Positions 1 through 6,354 of a DNA stretch of 6,425 bases are shown here, one piece after another (the first letter of the stretch is position 1; each line of letters begins with the position of its first letter). A model generated the notes under the pieces. It searched no databases. It saw only the letters and a program-made list of their open reading frames with translations, and was not told the origin of the DNA. The DNA lies in contig JAUVDE010000201.1 of the NCBI GenBank assembly GCA_030595485.1, forward strand, positions 1 through 6,425, given 5' to 3'. The position numbers and the translations under genes were made by a program. This stretch comes from Draconibacterium sp. GTDB lineage: Bacteria; Bacteroidota; Bacteroidia; Bacteroidales; Prolixibacteraceae.

Positions 1-731
1 TGAAAAAAATACGTGCTAAGATGGTGGATACTTTTGGTGGCGAATTCTTCGAAATTGTTATTGGTGGTGCACCTTTAAGTGCCGATGTTGAGAAATTTTT
101 CAAACGCATAAATTTCCCGTTTACCATTGGCTATGGGATGACAGAATGTGGCCCATTAATTAGTTACGAAGCATGGAATAAAACGATGTCGTCGTCGGCA
201 GGAAAACTGGTTGACCGTATGGAAGTTCGAATTGACTCGGAAGACCCACACAATGTGGTTGGCGAAATTCAGGTAAAAGGCGAAAACGTGATGCTTGGTT
301 ACTACAAAAACGAGACGGAAACCAATGCTGCTTTTACTGAAGATGGCTGGCTAAAAACAGGCGACCTGGGAATTACCGATGCCAACGACTTTATTTACAT
401 TCGTGGACGCTCGAAAAACATGTTACTAGGACCATCGGGGCAAAACATTTACCCTGAAGAAATTGAAGCAAAAATGTGCAACCAGAATTATGTAGCTGAG
501 TGTGTGGTTGTAGATCGCGACCATAAGCTGGTGGCTTTGGTTTATCCCGATTTTGAAGCGATGAAAGTTGAAAAGGTAGAAAAGGATGAGCTGGAAAAAA
601 TAATGGATGAGAATCGTAAAAAAGCCAATGCTGAGCTACCTAAATACGAACAAGTTTCGAGCGTTGAATTGGTTGATGAAGAATTTGAAAAAACACCCAA
701 ACGAAATATTAAACGCTTCAAGTACGTGTAG
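1..731 (+). CDS. Long-chain acyl-CoA synthetase (AMP-forming), C-terminal part
   Basis: The reading frame is open from the left edge (first full codon at 3) to TAG at 729-731, so the gene begins outside the window; 242 residues are present. Family knowledge: these enzymes adenylate a fatty acid with ATP and transfer it to CoA at the cytoplasmic face of the membrane. Sequence evidence is a run of ANL-superfamily motifs in the right order: YGMTECGP (A5) near 131-165, GEIQVKGENVMLGYY near 261-305, TGDLG near 358-372, RGRSKNMLLGPSGQNIYPEEIE near 403-468 (hinge and C-terminal lid), and a terminal TPKRNIKRF segment that should carry the A10 lysine. The long-chain FadD15-like subgroup is the best fit because of LGPSGQNIYPEEIE, but chain-length preference cannot be read from sequence. 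With a usual family length of about 550-600 residues, slightly under half is visible. The ATG at 21 is an internal methionine, not the start. Confidence 0.93.
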   Translation, partial: KKIRAKMVDTFGGEFFEIVIGGAPLSADVEKFFKRINFPFTIGYGMTECGPLISYEAWNKTMSSSAGKLVDRMEVRIDSEDPHNVVGEIQVKGENVMLGYYKNETETNAAFTEDGWLKTGDLGITDANDFIYIRGRSKNMLLGPSGQNIYPEEIEAKMCNQNYVAECVVVDRDHKLVALVYPDFEAMKVEKVEKDELEKIMDENRKKANAELPKYEQVSSVELVDEEFEKTPKRNIKRFKYV

Positions 732-801
732 TTTTTACATTGCTGAACGAATTTTTAGAATTGCTGACTTTGGTAAATGCTATGTTACTTTGGCATACGG
801 A

Positions 802-941
802 CCGGCAGGGATTGACGCGACACCCTGTTGCAGGCTGCGCCACGGTTTTGTTAGTGAGCGGAGGCTGACAGCGGAAGCCCACGCAGCACTTAGAAAACCG
901 CAAGCAGACAAAACCGGTAAAGCATAAAGCCCGGCTGCCGG
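802..941. repeat. GC-rich structured intergenic element with CCGGCAG/CTGCCGG ends
   Basis: A 140-bp block of about 60% GC (84 of 140 by hand count) lies in otherwise AT-rich DNA between the acyl-CoA synthetase stop and the shared terminator. It begins with CCGGCAG (802-808) and ends with its exact reverse complement CTGCCGG (935-941). Internal complementarities are GCTGCG (834-839) with CGCAGC (882-887), CGGTTTTGT (843-851) with ACAAAACCG (908-916), and GGCT (863-866) with AGCC (876-879). A near-copy AAAACCG at 894-900 could also pair with 843-849. The 834/882 and 843/908 pairings cross, so they are alternatives or form a pseudoknot. The block has no convincing coding potential. It resembles a palindromic dispersed repeat or a small non-autonomous mobile element; a structured 3' UTR or RNA is the alternative. 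Copy number in the genome is unknown. Confidence 0.55.
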
Positions 942-944
942 AAT

Positions 945-981
945 AAAAAAAATCCTCGAATGATTATCACCAGAGGATTTT
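945..981 (-). terminator. Intrinsic terminator, probably bidirectional
   Basis: AAAATCCTC (949-957) pairs perfectly with GAGGATTTT (973-981), a 9-bp stem around a 15-nt loop. An eight-A run (945-952) reads as a T tract on the minus strand, so it best serves the mscS-type gene that stops at 1002. The TTTT on the other arm may also end transcripts of the converging acyl-CoA synthetase gene. Confidence 0.75.
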
Positions 982-1001
982 GACTAAATATTTGAAACTT
1001 A

Positions 1002-1826
1002 CTATTTTTTTACTTTGTTCATGTGCACATCCATTTGTGGGAAAGGAATTGTAATACCAGCCTCATCGAGTGCAATTTTCCCGGATTCCATAACATCGAA
1101 ATAAACTGTCCAGTAATCATCGGGAATAGTGTAGGGGCGAACAGCTAAATTGACAGAACTATCGGCCAACGCTTTAACTCCAACAAAAGGTGCTGGGTCT
1201 TTTAATACCATCGGATGACTGGTTAATATATTCATTAATACATCTTTTGCATCCTTTATATTCGAATCATACGAAATTCCGAAATCCATATCGACGCGAA
1301 TTATCCCTTCGGTAACATAATTAATAATGTCGCCATTTGATACAGCAGCATTGGGAATAATAACCGTTTTCTTTTCGAAAGTAAGAAGTATAGTAACAAA
1401 AATATGAATCTCTTTAACGGTTCCGAGATGCCCTTGCGTTTCGATTAAATCGCCAACTTTAAAGGGTTTAAATAACAAAATCATTACCCCGCCTGCAAAA
1501 TTTGTAAGCGTGCCTTGAAGGGCTAAACCAACACCAAGACCAGCGGCTCCTAAAACTGCGATAAACGAGGTGGTTTTAATACCAACCATATCGGCTACGG
1601 TTATAATCAGAAGCACTCTAAGGGTAACACACAACAAACTTTTAAAAAAGCCACGCAGAGAAACATTTACATCTCGTTTCTCCATAACCTTAACCACAAT
1701 CTTCCCTATTCTTTTAATAATCCAAAAACCAATTAAAAGAACTATAATTCCGGTCAATATACTAACTCCGTGTCTAATTATAAAGTCGTATACAAGCTCT
1801 AAGTTCTCACTATAATCTTCTTCCAT
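1002..1826 (-). CDS. mscS: Small-conductance mechanosensitive channel, MscS family
   Basis: This complete 274-residue gene encodes an inner-membrane channel that, in this family, opens under membrane tension to release solutes after hypo-osmotic shock; it acts as a heptamer. Hydrophobic segments lie near residues 20-38 (TM1), 63-82 (TM2) and 88-118 (TM3). TM3 carries AVLGAAGLGVGLALQGTLTNFAGG, shown here as the family signature of small residues; by alignment to E. coli MscS from memory, L97 and L101 are the pore leucines (L105 and L109) and G98 replaces A106. The beta domain follows (FKPFKVGDLIE, then VIIPNAAVSNGDIINY), and the alpha-beta C-terminal domain ends in IPFPQMDVHM, the classic ending. 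The length is close to that of E. coli MscS (286), so this is the minimal form without extra domains. It is transcribed alone, divergent from the DUF5009 gene, and ends at the 945-981 terminator. Confidence 0.95.
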   Translation of the reverse strand: MEEDYSENLELVYDFIIRHGVSILTGIIVLLIGFWIIKRIGKIVVKVMEKRDVNVSLRGFFKSLLCVTLRVLLIITVADMVGIKTTSFIAVLGAAGLGVGLALQGTLTNFAGGVMILLFKPFKVGDLIETQGHLGTVKEIHIFVTILLTFEKKTVIIPNAAVSNGDIINYVTEGIIRVDMDFGISYDSNIKDAKDVLMNILTSHPMVLKDPAPFVGVKALADSSVNLAVRPYTIPDDYWTVYFDVMESGKIALDEAGITIPFPQMDVHMNKVKK

Positions 1827-1850
1827 GATGCTATTTTCTAAATTTTAGTT

Positions 1851-1880
1851 CAATCTACAGAAAAAACAACGCAGAGCCAA
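1851..1880 (-). promoter_or_regulatory. Possible promoter for the mscS gene
   Basis: Read on the minus strand, TTG (1878-1880) is followed after 20 bp by TAGATTG (1851-1857), one T short of the Bacteroidota -7 consensus TAnnTTTG, about 25 bp upstream of the start codon. The match is imperfect and the DNA is AT-rich, so this is only a candidate. Confidence 0.25.
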
Positions 1881-1906
1881 GTATGTTTACAACACATGTT
1901 CATTTT

Positions 1907-1936
1907 ATTGAAAAGAAAGATTTATTGCTATTTTTG
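1907..1936 (+). promoter_or_regulatory. Bacteroidota-type promoter for the DUF5009/isomerase pair
   Basis: TATTTTTG (1929-1936) fits the Bacteroidota primary-sigma -7 element TAnnTTTG exactly. ATTG (1907-1910) lies 18 bp upstream, at the spacing expected for the -33 TTTG element. The start codon at 1954 follows 17 bp later, which would give a short leader. The position in the divergent gap supports it; no transcript evidence is available. Confidence 0.45.
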
Positions 1937-1953
1937 TTTTACCAACAATACCT

Positions 1954-3081
1954 ATGATGAACGACAAACCAGCATCTACCTTTTCAAAAGAACGACTTCT
2001 TTCTTTAGACTTTTTTCGTGGAATAACCATGTTTTTATTGCTTGCCGAAGGAACACGCCTTTGGTCAGTTTTAGTACAAGACCCAATTGCCGGAACTATT
2101 TTTGAAAGTTTCTTTCAGCAATTTCACCACCACCATTGGAACGGACTTCGTTTTTGGGATTTAGTACAACCCTTTTTTATGTTTATTGTGGGTGTGGCCA
2201 TGCCCTTTTCGTATGCCAAACGAATTAAACGAGGCGATTCGAAAACCTTAATTACACGACATATTATTCAGCGTTGTTTAATCTTGTTAGCATTCGGTGT
2301 AGGTTTGCATTGTGGTTATAGTCGTGAGCTGGTTTGGGAGCTTTGGAATGTACTTTCTCAACTTTCAGTAACCATTTTAATTGCCTACTTTTTAATGCGC
2401 TACAAATGGTCGGTGCAAATTATTGTTTCTCTCGGTTTGCTAGTTGTGATAGAAACCTTATACCGAACATTTCCATTAGAAGGTTATAACCAGCCTTTTG
2501 TTAAAGACCATAATTTTGGAAGTTGGATGGATATGATTTTAATGGGCAAAATAAATCGTGGCGGCGGCTGGGTTGCCATTAATTGTATTCCAACTGCAGC
2601 ACATACTATTTGGGGTGTTATTGCCGGGCAAGTATTACAGTCTTCGAAAAATGAAATGCAAAAAGCAAAGTTAATCGCTATTGCAGGGGCAATAATTTTG
2701 ATATTTGGATACGCTCTCGACTGGACATCAATCACTCCAATAATTAAACGAATTAGCACCAGTTCGTTTGTTCTGGTATCAGGCGGATGGGCACTGCTGG
2801 TATTGGCTTTTAGCTATTGGTTAATTGACATAAAAAAGGTGAATAAATGGATTTTCCCTTTTGTTATTGTAGGAACCAATTCGATATTTATTTACCTCTT
2901 TTTTAATACTGTGGGAAGCCAATGGTTTAACAGTTTTGTGGGAATATTCACACATGGAATATTAGATTGGTTTAACACACCCGAGTTTGTAGTTAAACTG
3001 GCAATATCGCTTACCATACTTGGTTTAGAGTGGTGGCTCTGTTATTTTTTATTCAAGAAAAAAATATTCTTTAAAATATAA
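1954..3081 (+). CDS. DUF5009 / HGSNAT-like membrane acyltransferase
   Basis: This 375-residue polytopic inner-membrane protein has roughly ten to twelve hydrophobic stretches. The N-terminus RLLSLDFFRGITMF (residues 14-27) is the hallmark of the heparan-alpha-glucosaminide N-acetyltransferase (HGSNAT, DUF1624/DUF5009) group. It is followed by HHHHWNGLRFWDLVQPFFMF (58-77), matching the family's HxxWNG...DLVxPxFxF segment that holds the active-site histidine; which of the four histidines (58-61) is catalytic cannot be decided here. Family knowledge: the human enzyme moves an acetyl group from cytosolic acetyl-CoA across the membrane to glucosamine; bacterial relatives (NagX-like) are mostly uncharacterised, so acetylation of a periplasmic or cell-wall sugar is an inference. 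The start is ATG 1954 or the next codon ATG 1957. The gene leads a two-gene unit with the isomerase-like gene 34 bp downstream. Confidence 0.85.
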   Translation: MMNDKPASTFSKERLLSLDFFRGITMFLLLAEGTRLWSVLVQDPIAGTIFESFFQQFHHHHWNGLRFWDLVQPFFMFIVGVAMPFSYAKRIKRGDSKTLITRHIIQRCLILLAFGVGLHCGYSRELVWELWNVLSQLSVTILIAYFLMRYKWSVQIIVSLGLLVVIETLYRTFPLEGYNQPFVKDHNFGSWMDMILMGKINRGGGWVAINCIPTAAHTIWGVIAGQVLQSSKNEMQKAKLIAIAGAIILIFGYALDWTSITPIIKRISTSSFVLVSGGWALLVLAFSYWLIDIKKVNKWIFPFVIVGTNSIFIYLFFNTVGSQWFNSFVGIFTHGILDWFNTPEFVVKLAISLTILGLEWWLCYFLFKKKIFFKI

Positions 3082-3115
3082 AATCATAAATTCGTTGAAA
3101 CTAAATTAATTAAAT

Positions 3116-4027
3116 ATGAATACCAATCGTAGAAATTTTTTGAGAACTACAGCTGCCGCAACGGCAGGAGCCATGTTTATTTCGCCAGCCTTTGCTGGTA
3201 TTGGTGAGAAAAAATCGCGGTATAAAATTTCATTGGCCGAATGGTCTTTTCACAAAGCACTTTTTGCAAAGGAAATGACAAACCTTGATTTTCCACGTGT
3301 TACGCGTGAACTTGGCTTGGAAGGTGTTGAATACGTTAACCAGTTTTTTAAAGAGAAAGCAAAAGATGAAGCTTACCTGGCAGAACTGAAAAAGATTACC
3401 AAAAACGAAGGTGTTGAAAACGTGCTTATTATGTGCGATGGTGAAGGAATGATGGGACACCCTGAGAAAAAAGAACGCGAAAAAACAGTTGACAATCACA
3501 AAAAGTGGGTTGATGCAGCTGCTTTTCTGGGTTGCCACTCGATACGTGTAAATGCAGGAAGCCGTGGTGAATACGAGGAACAGCAAAGATTGGCTGCCGA
3601 TGGTCTACGAATGCTTTGCGAATATGGCGATTCACAAAAAATAAATGTTATTGTTGAAAACCATGGAGGTTTATCAAGTAATGGTGAATGGCTGGCTGGC
3701 GTTATGAAGATGGTTGACCACAAACGAGTGGGAACACTACCTGATTTTGGCAACTTTATGATTAACCGCCAAACCGGTGAAGAATACGACCGATACAAAG
3801 GAACCGAATTATTAATGCCCTATGCCAAAGGCGTTAGTGCCAAATCGAATGTATTTAACGAAAAGGGTGACGAAGCAAACATGGACTATTATCGCCTAAT
3901 GAAAATTGTTGATGAAGCCGGTTACAAAGGTTTTGTGGGCATTGAATACGAAGGACGTGTTCTTTCTGAAAAAGAAGGTGTTATTGCCACTAAAAAGTTA
4001 CTTGAAAAAGCTTTTAAGACTTTATAA
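3116..4027 (+). CDS. Sugar phosphate isomerase/epimerase-like TIM barrel with Tat-type leader
   Basis: This 303-residue protein begins with NRRNFLRTTAAATAGAMF (residues 4-21), a twin-arginine motif plus hydrophobic stretch ending in AFA (25-27), so export and cleavage near residue 27 are likely. The rest fits the xylose isomerase-like TIM barrel (AP endonuclease 2 fold, PF01261): KISLAEWSF (37-45) as strand 1, RVNAG (144-148), VENHGG (180-185), LPDFGNF (208-214) and GIEYEG (275-280). E181, D210 and E277 match three of the four usual metal ligands; where the fourth (His of an HVK-type motif) is expected there is SAKS (241-244). Known relatives isomerise or epimerise sugars or hydroxypyruvate, and Bacteroidota carry many exported paralogues of unknown substrate. 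The 34-bp gap after the acyltransferase gene and the shared terminator suggest one operon and a periplasmic sugar-related role, which is inference. Confidence 0.85.
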   Translation: MNTNRRNFLRTTAAATAGAMFISPAFAGIGEKKSRYKISLAEWSFHKALFAKEMTNLDFPRVTRELGLEGVEYVNQFFKEKAKDEAYLAELKKITKNEGVENVLIMCDGEGMMGHPEKKEREKTVDNHKKWVDAAAFLGCHSIRVNAGSRGEYEEQQRLAADGLRMLCEYGDSQKINVIVENHGGLSSNGEWLAGVMKMVDHKRVGTLPDFGNFMINRQTGEEYDRYKGTELLMPYAKGVSAKSNVFNEKGDEANMDYYRLMKIVDEAGYKGFVGIEYEGRVLSEKEGVIATKKLLEKAFKTL

Positions 4028-4048
4028 ATTCTTAGGTTTCTGGATTAC

Positions 4049-4082
4049 AAAAACCATTCTTCGCTGGAGAATGGGTTTTTTT
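4049..4082 (+). terminator. Rho-independent terminator of the acyltransferase/isomerase unit
   Basis: CCATTCT (4054-4060) pairs with AGAATGG (4068-4074) around a 7-nt loop. The stem can be extended by AAAAA (4049-4053) against the T run past one bulged G. Seven Ts (4076-4082) follow, and the stop codon lies 21 bp before the structure. Confidence 0.85.
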
Positions 4083-4274
4083 GTGCGTTAATTTTTGTTA
4101 AAGCTGGTTTTATACGAAACAATCTGATTAAATATCCGTAGCATTCACCACAACTTTGTATTTATCCTAAAAGGGACTTAATGGGTTGATTGAAAACATT
4201 TGGTACAAGGTTTAAAAAGGTCATTAGTTGTTTGTCTTTCAAGAAAGCGGTGAGAAAATCACCGCTTTCTTTTT
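4083..4274 (+). ncRNA. Possible small RNA ending at an orphan terminator
   Basis: No open frame of useful length lies between the operon terminator (ending 4082) and the second strong terminator (4241-4274). A terminator this good implies a transcript entering it, either read-through from the upstream operon or an independent small RNA of at most about 160-190 nt. I found no good TAnnTTTG promoter inside the interval, only a weak AACATTTG (4195-4202), so the start and even the existence of the RNA are unproven. Confidence 0.25.
4241..4274 (+). terminator. Strong Rho-independent terminator with no gene before it
   Basis: AAGAAAGCGGTGA (4241-4253) and TCACCGCTTTCTT (4259-4271) form a perfect 13-bp stem with a 5-nt GAAAA loop, followed by a T tract (4270-4274). 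The opposite strand lacks a T run, so it works in the plus direction only. It lies 159 bp beyond the previous terminator and 208 bp before the next start codon. Confidence 0.8.
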
Positions 4275-4482
4275 GTGTACGATATATTCTAAATAGAAGC
4301 TAAAAGCCGCATCAATAGCATAGCATTTACTTACGCTTATGTTAATTACCAAATTACCTATTAAAAAATAGAGCCTGTTTGAAACAAAAATTAGATATTT
4401 GGGTTCTCTAATAAATCTATTGTTCGGACTACCAAGACTTATAATAGTATTTTAGAGTATTTGTTAACAGGCCATTTCGCAA
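4275..4482 (+). other. Gene-free AT-rich leader region of the PagL-like gene
   Basis: These 208 bp hold no credible gene; the longest ATG frame noted, from 4339, has 10 codons. GCCTGTT (4373-4379) and AACAGGC (4466-4472) form a 7-bp inverted repeat about 86 bp apart. Nested inside it is a weaker hairpin of TAGATATTT (4392-4400) with AAATCTA (4413-4419). The promoter of the next two genes should lie here, but the nearest match to the -7 consensus (GATATTTG, 4394-4401) is one base off and has no well-placed -33 element. Confidence 0.4.
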
Positions 4483-5619
4483 ATGAGTATTACATTAAAA
4501 AACAATTCAGATAAGCAGAAAGAATTCAAGCTTGTCTATTTGTTCAGAGCTATTTTAATTTCAGCCCTGAGCACATTTGTTATTGGTATCGTTCAAGCTC
4601 AAAATGAAAAAACTTATTCGACTTATATTAATCCTATATATACTTCGGGGCATATTAGCGAACACTCTCCGAATATATCGCATGCTTCGCGAGGTTTTAC
4701 ACAAGGTTTTGATATTACCTCCAGAAACCTACTTCCGGTTAAAACAAAGATGAACGACAGACAGAAACTCGTTTACCTCGACCTGGGATTTCATTATATA
4801 AATTACCCGAAGGATTATTTGGGTGAAAGTTATGCCTTAACCTTTGGACGTTCAGGAACACTCCTTCAACTTAATAAATTTGAAGTTTATGGCCAATTCC
4901 TGCATGGGCTTGGTTTTTGTACTAGCCCCTACTCTGCAACAAATAATAAAAACAATGCACTTTCAACCTATGTTGGATTTCAGATTCACGGCAATCTTAC
5001 GGCAACTTACCAGATTCACAAAAATTGGCATGCCTTATTCGCAGTTGCTTTTAGCCATCTTTCAAACGGAGCCATTAAAAAACCTAACTTAGGTTACAAC
5101 GTTATGTCGACCAACATTGGGGTAGCTTACCATGTAAAAGACAAAACCGTAAAAGAAGACTTTGAATATTATAAACAGTCGCAAAAATACTATTACCACG
5201 TTATTGGATCCTATTTCCAAACAGCATCCGACTCCTATAGCGGAGAGAAATTCCCATCGTATAGTGCTCATGTCCAAGCAGAGCGAAACCTTAGCGTACA
5301 TCACTCACTTTTACTTAGCCTCGACTACAATAACTATCAACGAGTAAGATATCCGGAAAGAGAAAAACCATTGGATGCAGGAGGTAACGACTACTCATAT
5401 TTTGGTGTTTCGTTTGGAGGCACCTGGAAATATTCAATTATTGATTTTAGCTTAACGGCAGGTTACTATTTCATCACTCCCTGGAACGTGGATAGAAAAA
5501 TATATAATTTGGTACAATTTAAAATTTATGCTTTAAAAAACATTTACGTAATAACCGGACTAAAAGCACATAATATTAAGGCTATTACATTTGAAGCCGG
5601 ACTTGGAGTAAAAATATGA
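4483..5619 (+). CDS. PagL-like acyloxyacyl hydrolase family outer-membrane protein
   Basis: This 378-residue protein has a charged N-terminus, a hydrophobic stretch (about 17-38) and a signal-peptidase site near VQAQ (37-40). The mature part is rich in alternating aromatic strands and ends in a strand (FEAGLGVKI), typical of an outer-membrane beta barrel. AFSHLSNGAIKKPNLGYN (189-206) matches the HxSN motif of lipid A 3-O-deacylase (PagL, PF09411), giving H192, S194 and N195. In P. aeruginosa PagL, as I recall it, the third catalytic residue is Glu 14 positions after the His; here that position is N206. The HISEHSPNISH region (57-67) is a further histidine-rich segment. PagL removes the 3-O-acyl chain of lipid A; activity here is uncertain. 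At 378 residues it is much longer than the roughly 150-190 of proteobacterial PagL. Its stop overlaps the next start (ATGA), so the pair is translationally coupled. Confidence 0.75.
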   Translation: MSITLKNNSDKQKEFKLVYLFRAILISALSTFVIGIVQAQNEKTYSTYINPIYTSGHISEHSPNISHASRGFTQGFDITSRNLLPVKTKMNDRQKLVYLDLGFHYINYPKDYLGESYALTFGRSGTLLQLNKFEVYGQFLHGLGFCTSPYSATNNKNNALSTYVGFQIHGNLTATYQIHKNWHALFAVAFSHLSNGAIKKPNLGYNVMSTNIGVAYHVKDKTVKEDFEYYKQSQKYYYHVIGSYFQTASDSYSGEKFPSYSAHVQAERNLSVHHSLLLSLDYNNYQRVRYPEREKPLDAGGNDYSYFGVSFGGTWKYSIIDFSLTAGYYFITPWNVDRKIYNLVQFKIYALKNIYVITGLKAHNIKAITFEAGLGVKI

Positions 5620-6353
5620 AAAGCTTAATCACATATATTTTATTCGTAGCAATGGCTGTTCTGTTTTCGGCATGTGAATTACTTGTTGATGCAGTTACAG
5701 ACGATTCTATTGACACCATAGTTCATTCAATTGACTATCCACTTTCTTCCATACTTTTAAAAAAAGATATGGATATGGAGATTGTTGAATCGGATGATAA
5801 TGAGCTGATTATAGAAGGACCCAGGGCGATTATTGAGAGTTTCACTTTCAAAACAGATTCGGGGAAGCTAACTCTATTTTACGACAAATATGGAAGCTGG
5901 ATGTATGATAAACCTAAAGTGCAATTACGCATTCCAAAACTCTGTAAAATAGAACTTTATTTCGATAATGCTTTATATGCAGCCGACACGCTTTACACCG
6001 AAAACATTGATATCTACTCGGATGGAACAAACGACATTGATTTAATGGTAAATTGCGAAACGCTAAATATCTTTGGCAACTACATCAGTAACTTTCATAT
6101 TTCCGGAAAAACAGAAGATTTAAGGGTTACAACTGCGTACGGCAGCATTTTTTATGGAGCTAGATTACTTGCAGATAGGATTACTTGCAACTCCAATGGT
6201 TCGAACAAGCAAATAGTGAATCCGACAAAACTTTTAAGGTGTAACGTAAACTACAGTGGCAATATCTACTATGTAAATCAACCCGATGAGCTTATTATAA
6301 ATCGGCATAAAAAAGGAAGTGGACAGGTTATTTACGACAATAGCAAACAATAA
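5616..6353 (+). CDS. GIN-domain (DUF2807) lipoprotein
   Basis: This 245-residue protein starts with a lipoprotein signal: hydrophobic residues 5-17 and the lipobox LFSAC with Cys20 as the lipidated residue. The body fits the GIN domain (DUF2807, putative auto-transporter adhesin head-like, PF10988): a strand with MEIVESDDNELIIEG (54-68), DSGKLTLFYD (81-90), VQLRIPKL (102-109), then repeated short beta strands consistent with a right-handed helix (IDIYSDGTNDIDLMVNCETL and similar turns), closing with KGSGQVIYDN (233-242), where family members usually carry GSGxVxY. The molecular function of this family is unknown; a surface or periplasmic envelope role is inferred from the lipid anchor. The gene overlaps the PagL-like gene by 4 bp and has no separate promoter. 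Three extra cysteines besides Cys20 (C110, C147, C191; also C209) are unusual to see but of unknown meaning. Confidence 0.75.
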   Translation: MKSLITYILFVAMAVLFSACELLVDAVTDDSIDTIVHSIDYPLSSILLKKDMDMEIVESDDNELIIEGPRAIIESFTFKTDSGKLTLFYDKYGSWMYDKPKVQLRIPKLCKIELYFDNALYAADTLYTENIDIYSDGTNDIDLMVNCETLNIFGNYISNFHISGKTEDLRVTTAYGSIFYGARLLADRITCNSNGSNKQIVNPTKLLRCNVNYSGNIYYVNQPDELIINRHKKGSGQVIYDNSKQ

Positions 6354-6354
6354 T

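Noticed and set aside
718..903. Minus-strand 61-codon frame through the GC-rich element
   Set aside because: It is short, compositionally driven by the repeat, and has no matching family or ribosome-binding context.
607..927. Plus-strand 106-codon frame running out of the synthetase gene into the GC-rich element
   Set aside because: It starts inside the synthetase in another frame, and its second half only exists because the GC-rich repeat lacks stop codons; there is no recognisable domain.
1896..2105. 69-codon plus-strand frame across the start of the DUF5009 gene
   Set aside because: It overlaps the well-supported acyltransferase in another frame and spans the promoter candidate.
3230..3798. 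Minus-strand frames opposite the isomerase-like gene
   Set aside because: These are shadows of a clearly coding plus-strand gene, and their translations show no family motifs.
4339..4371. Tiny frame (10 codons) in the gene-free stretch before the PagL-like gene
   Set aside because: It is too short and AT-rich, with no supporting ribosome-binding or conservation evidence.
4371..4390. Possible insertion-sequence end at GAGCCTGTTTGAAAC
   Set aside because: It loosely resembles some transposon termini, but there is no transposase, no clear partner end and no target-site duplication.
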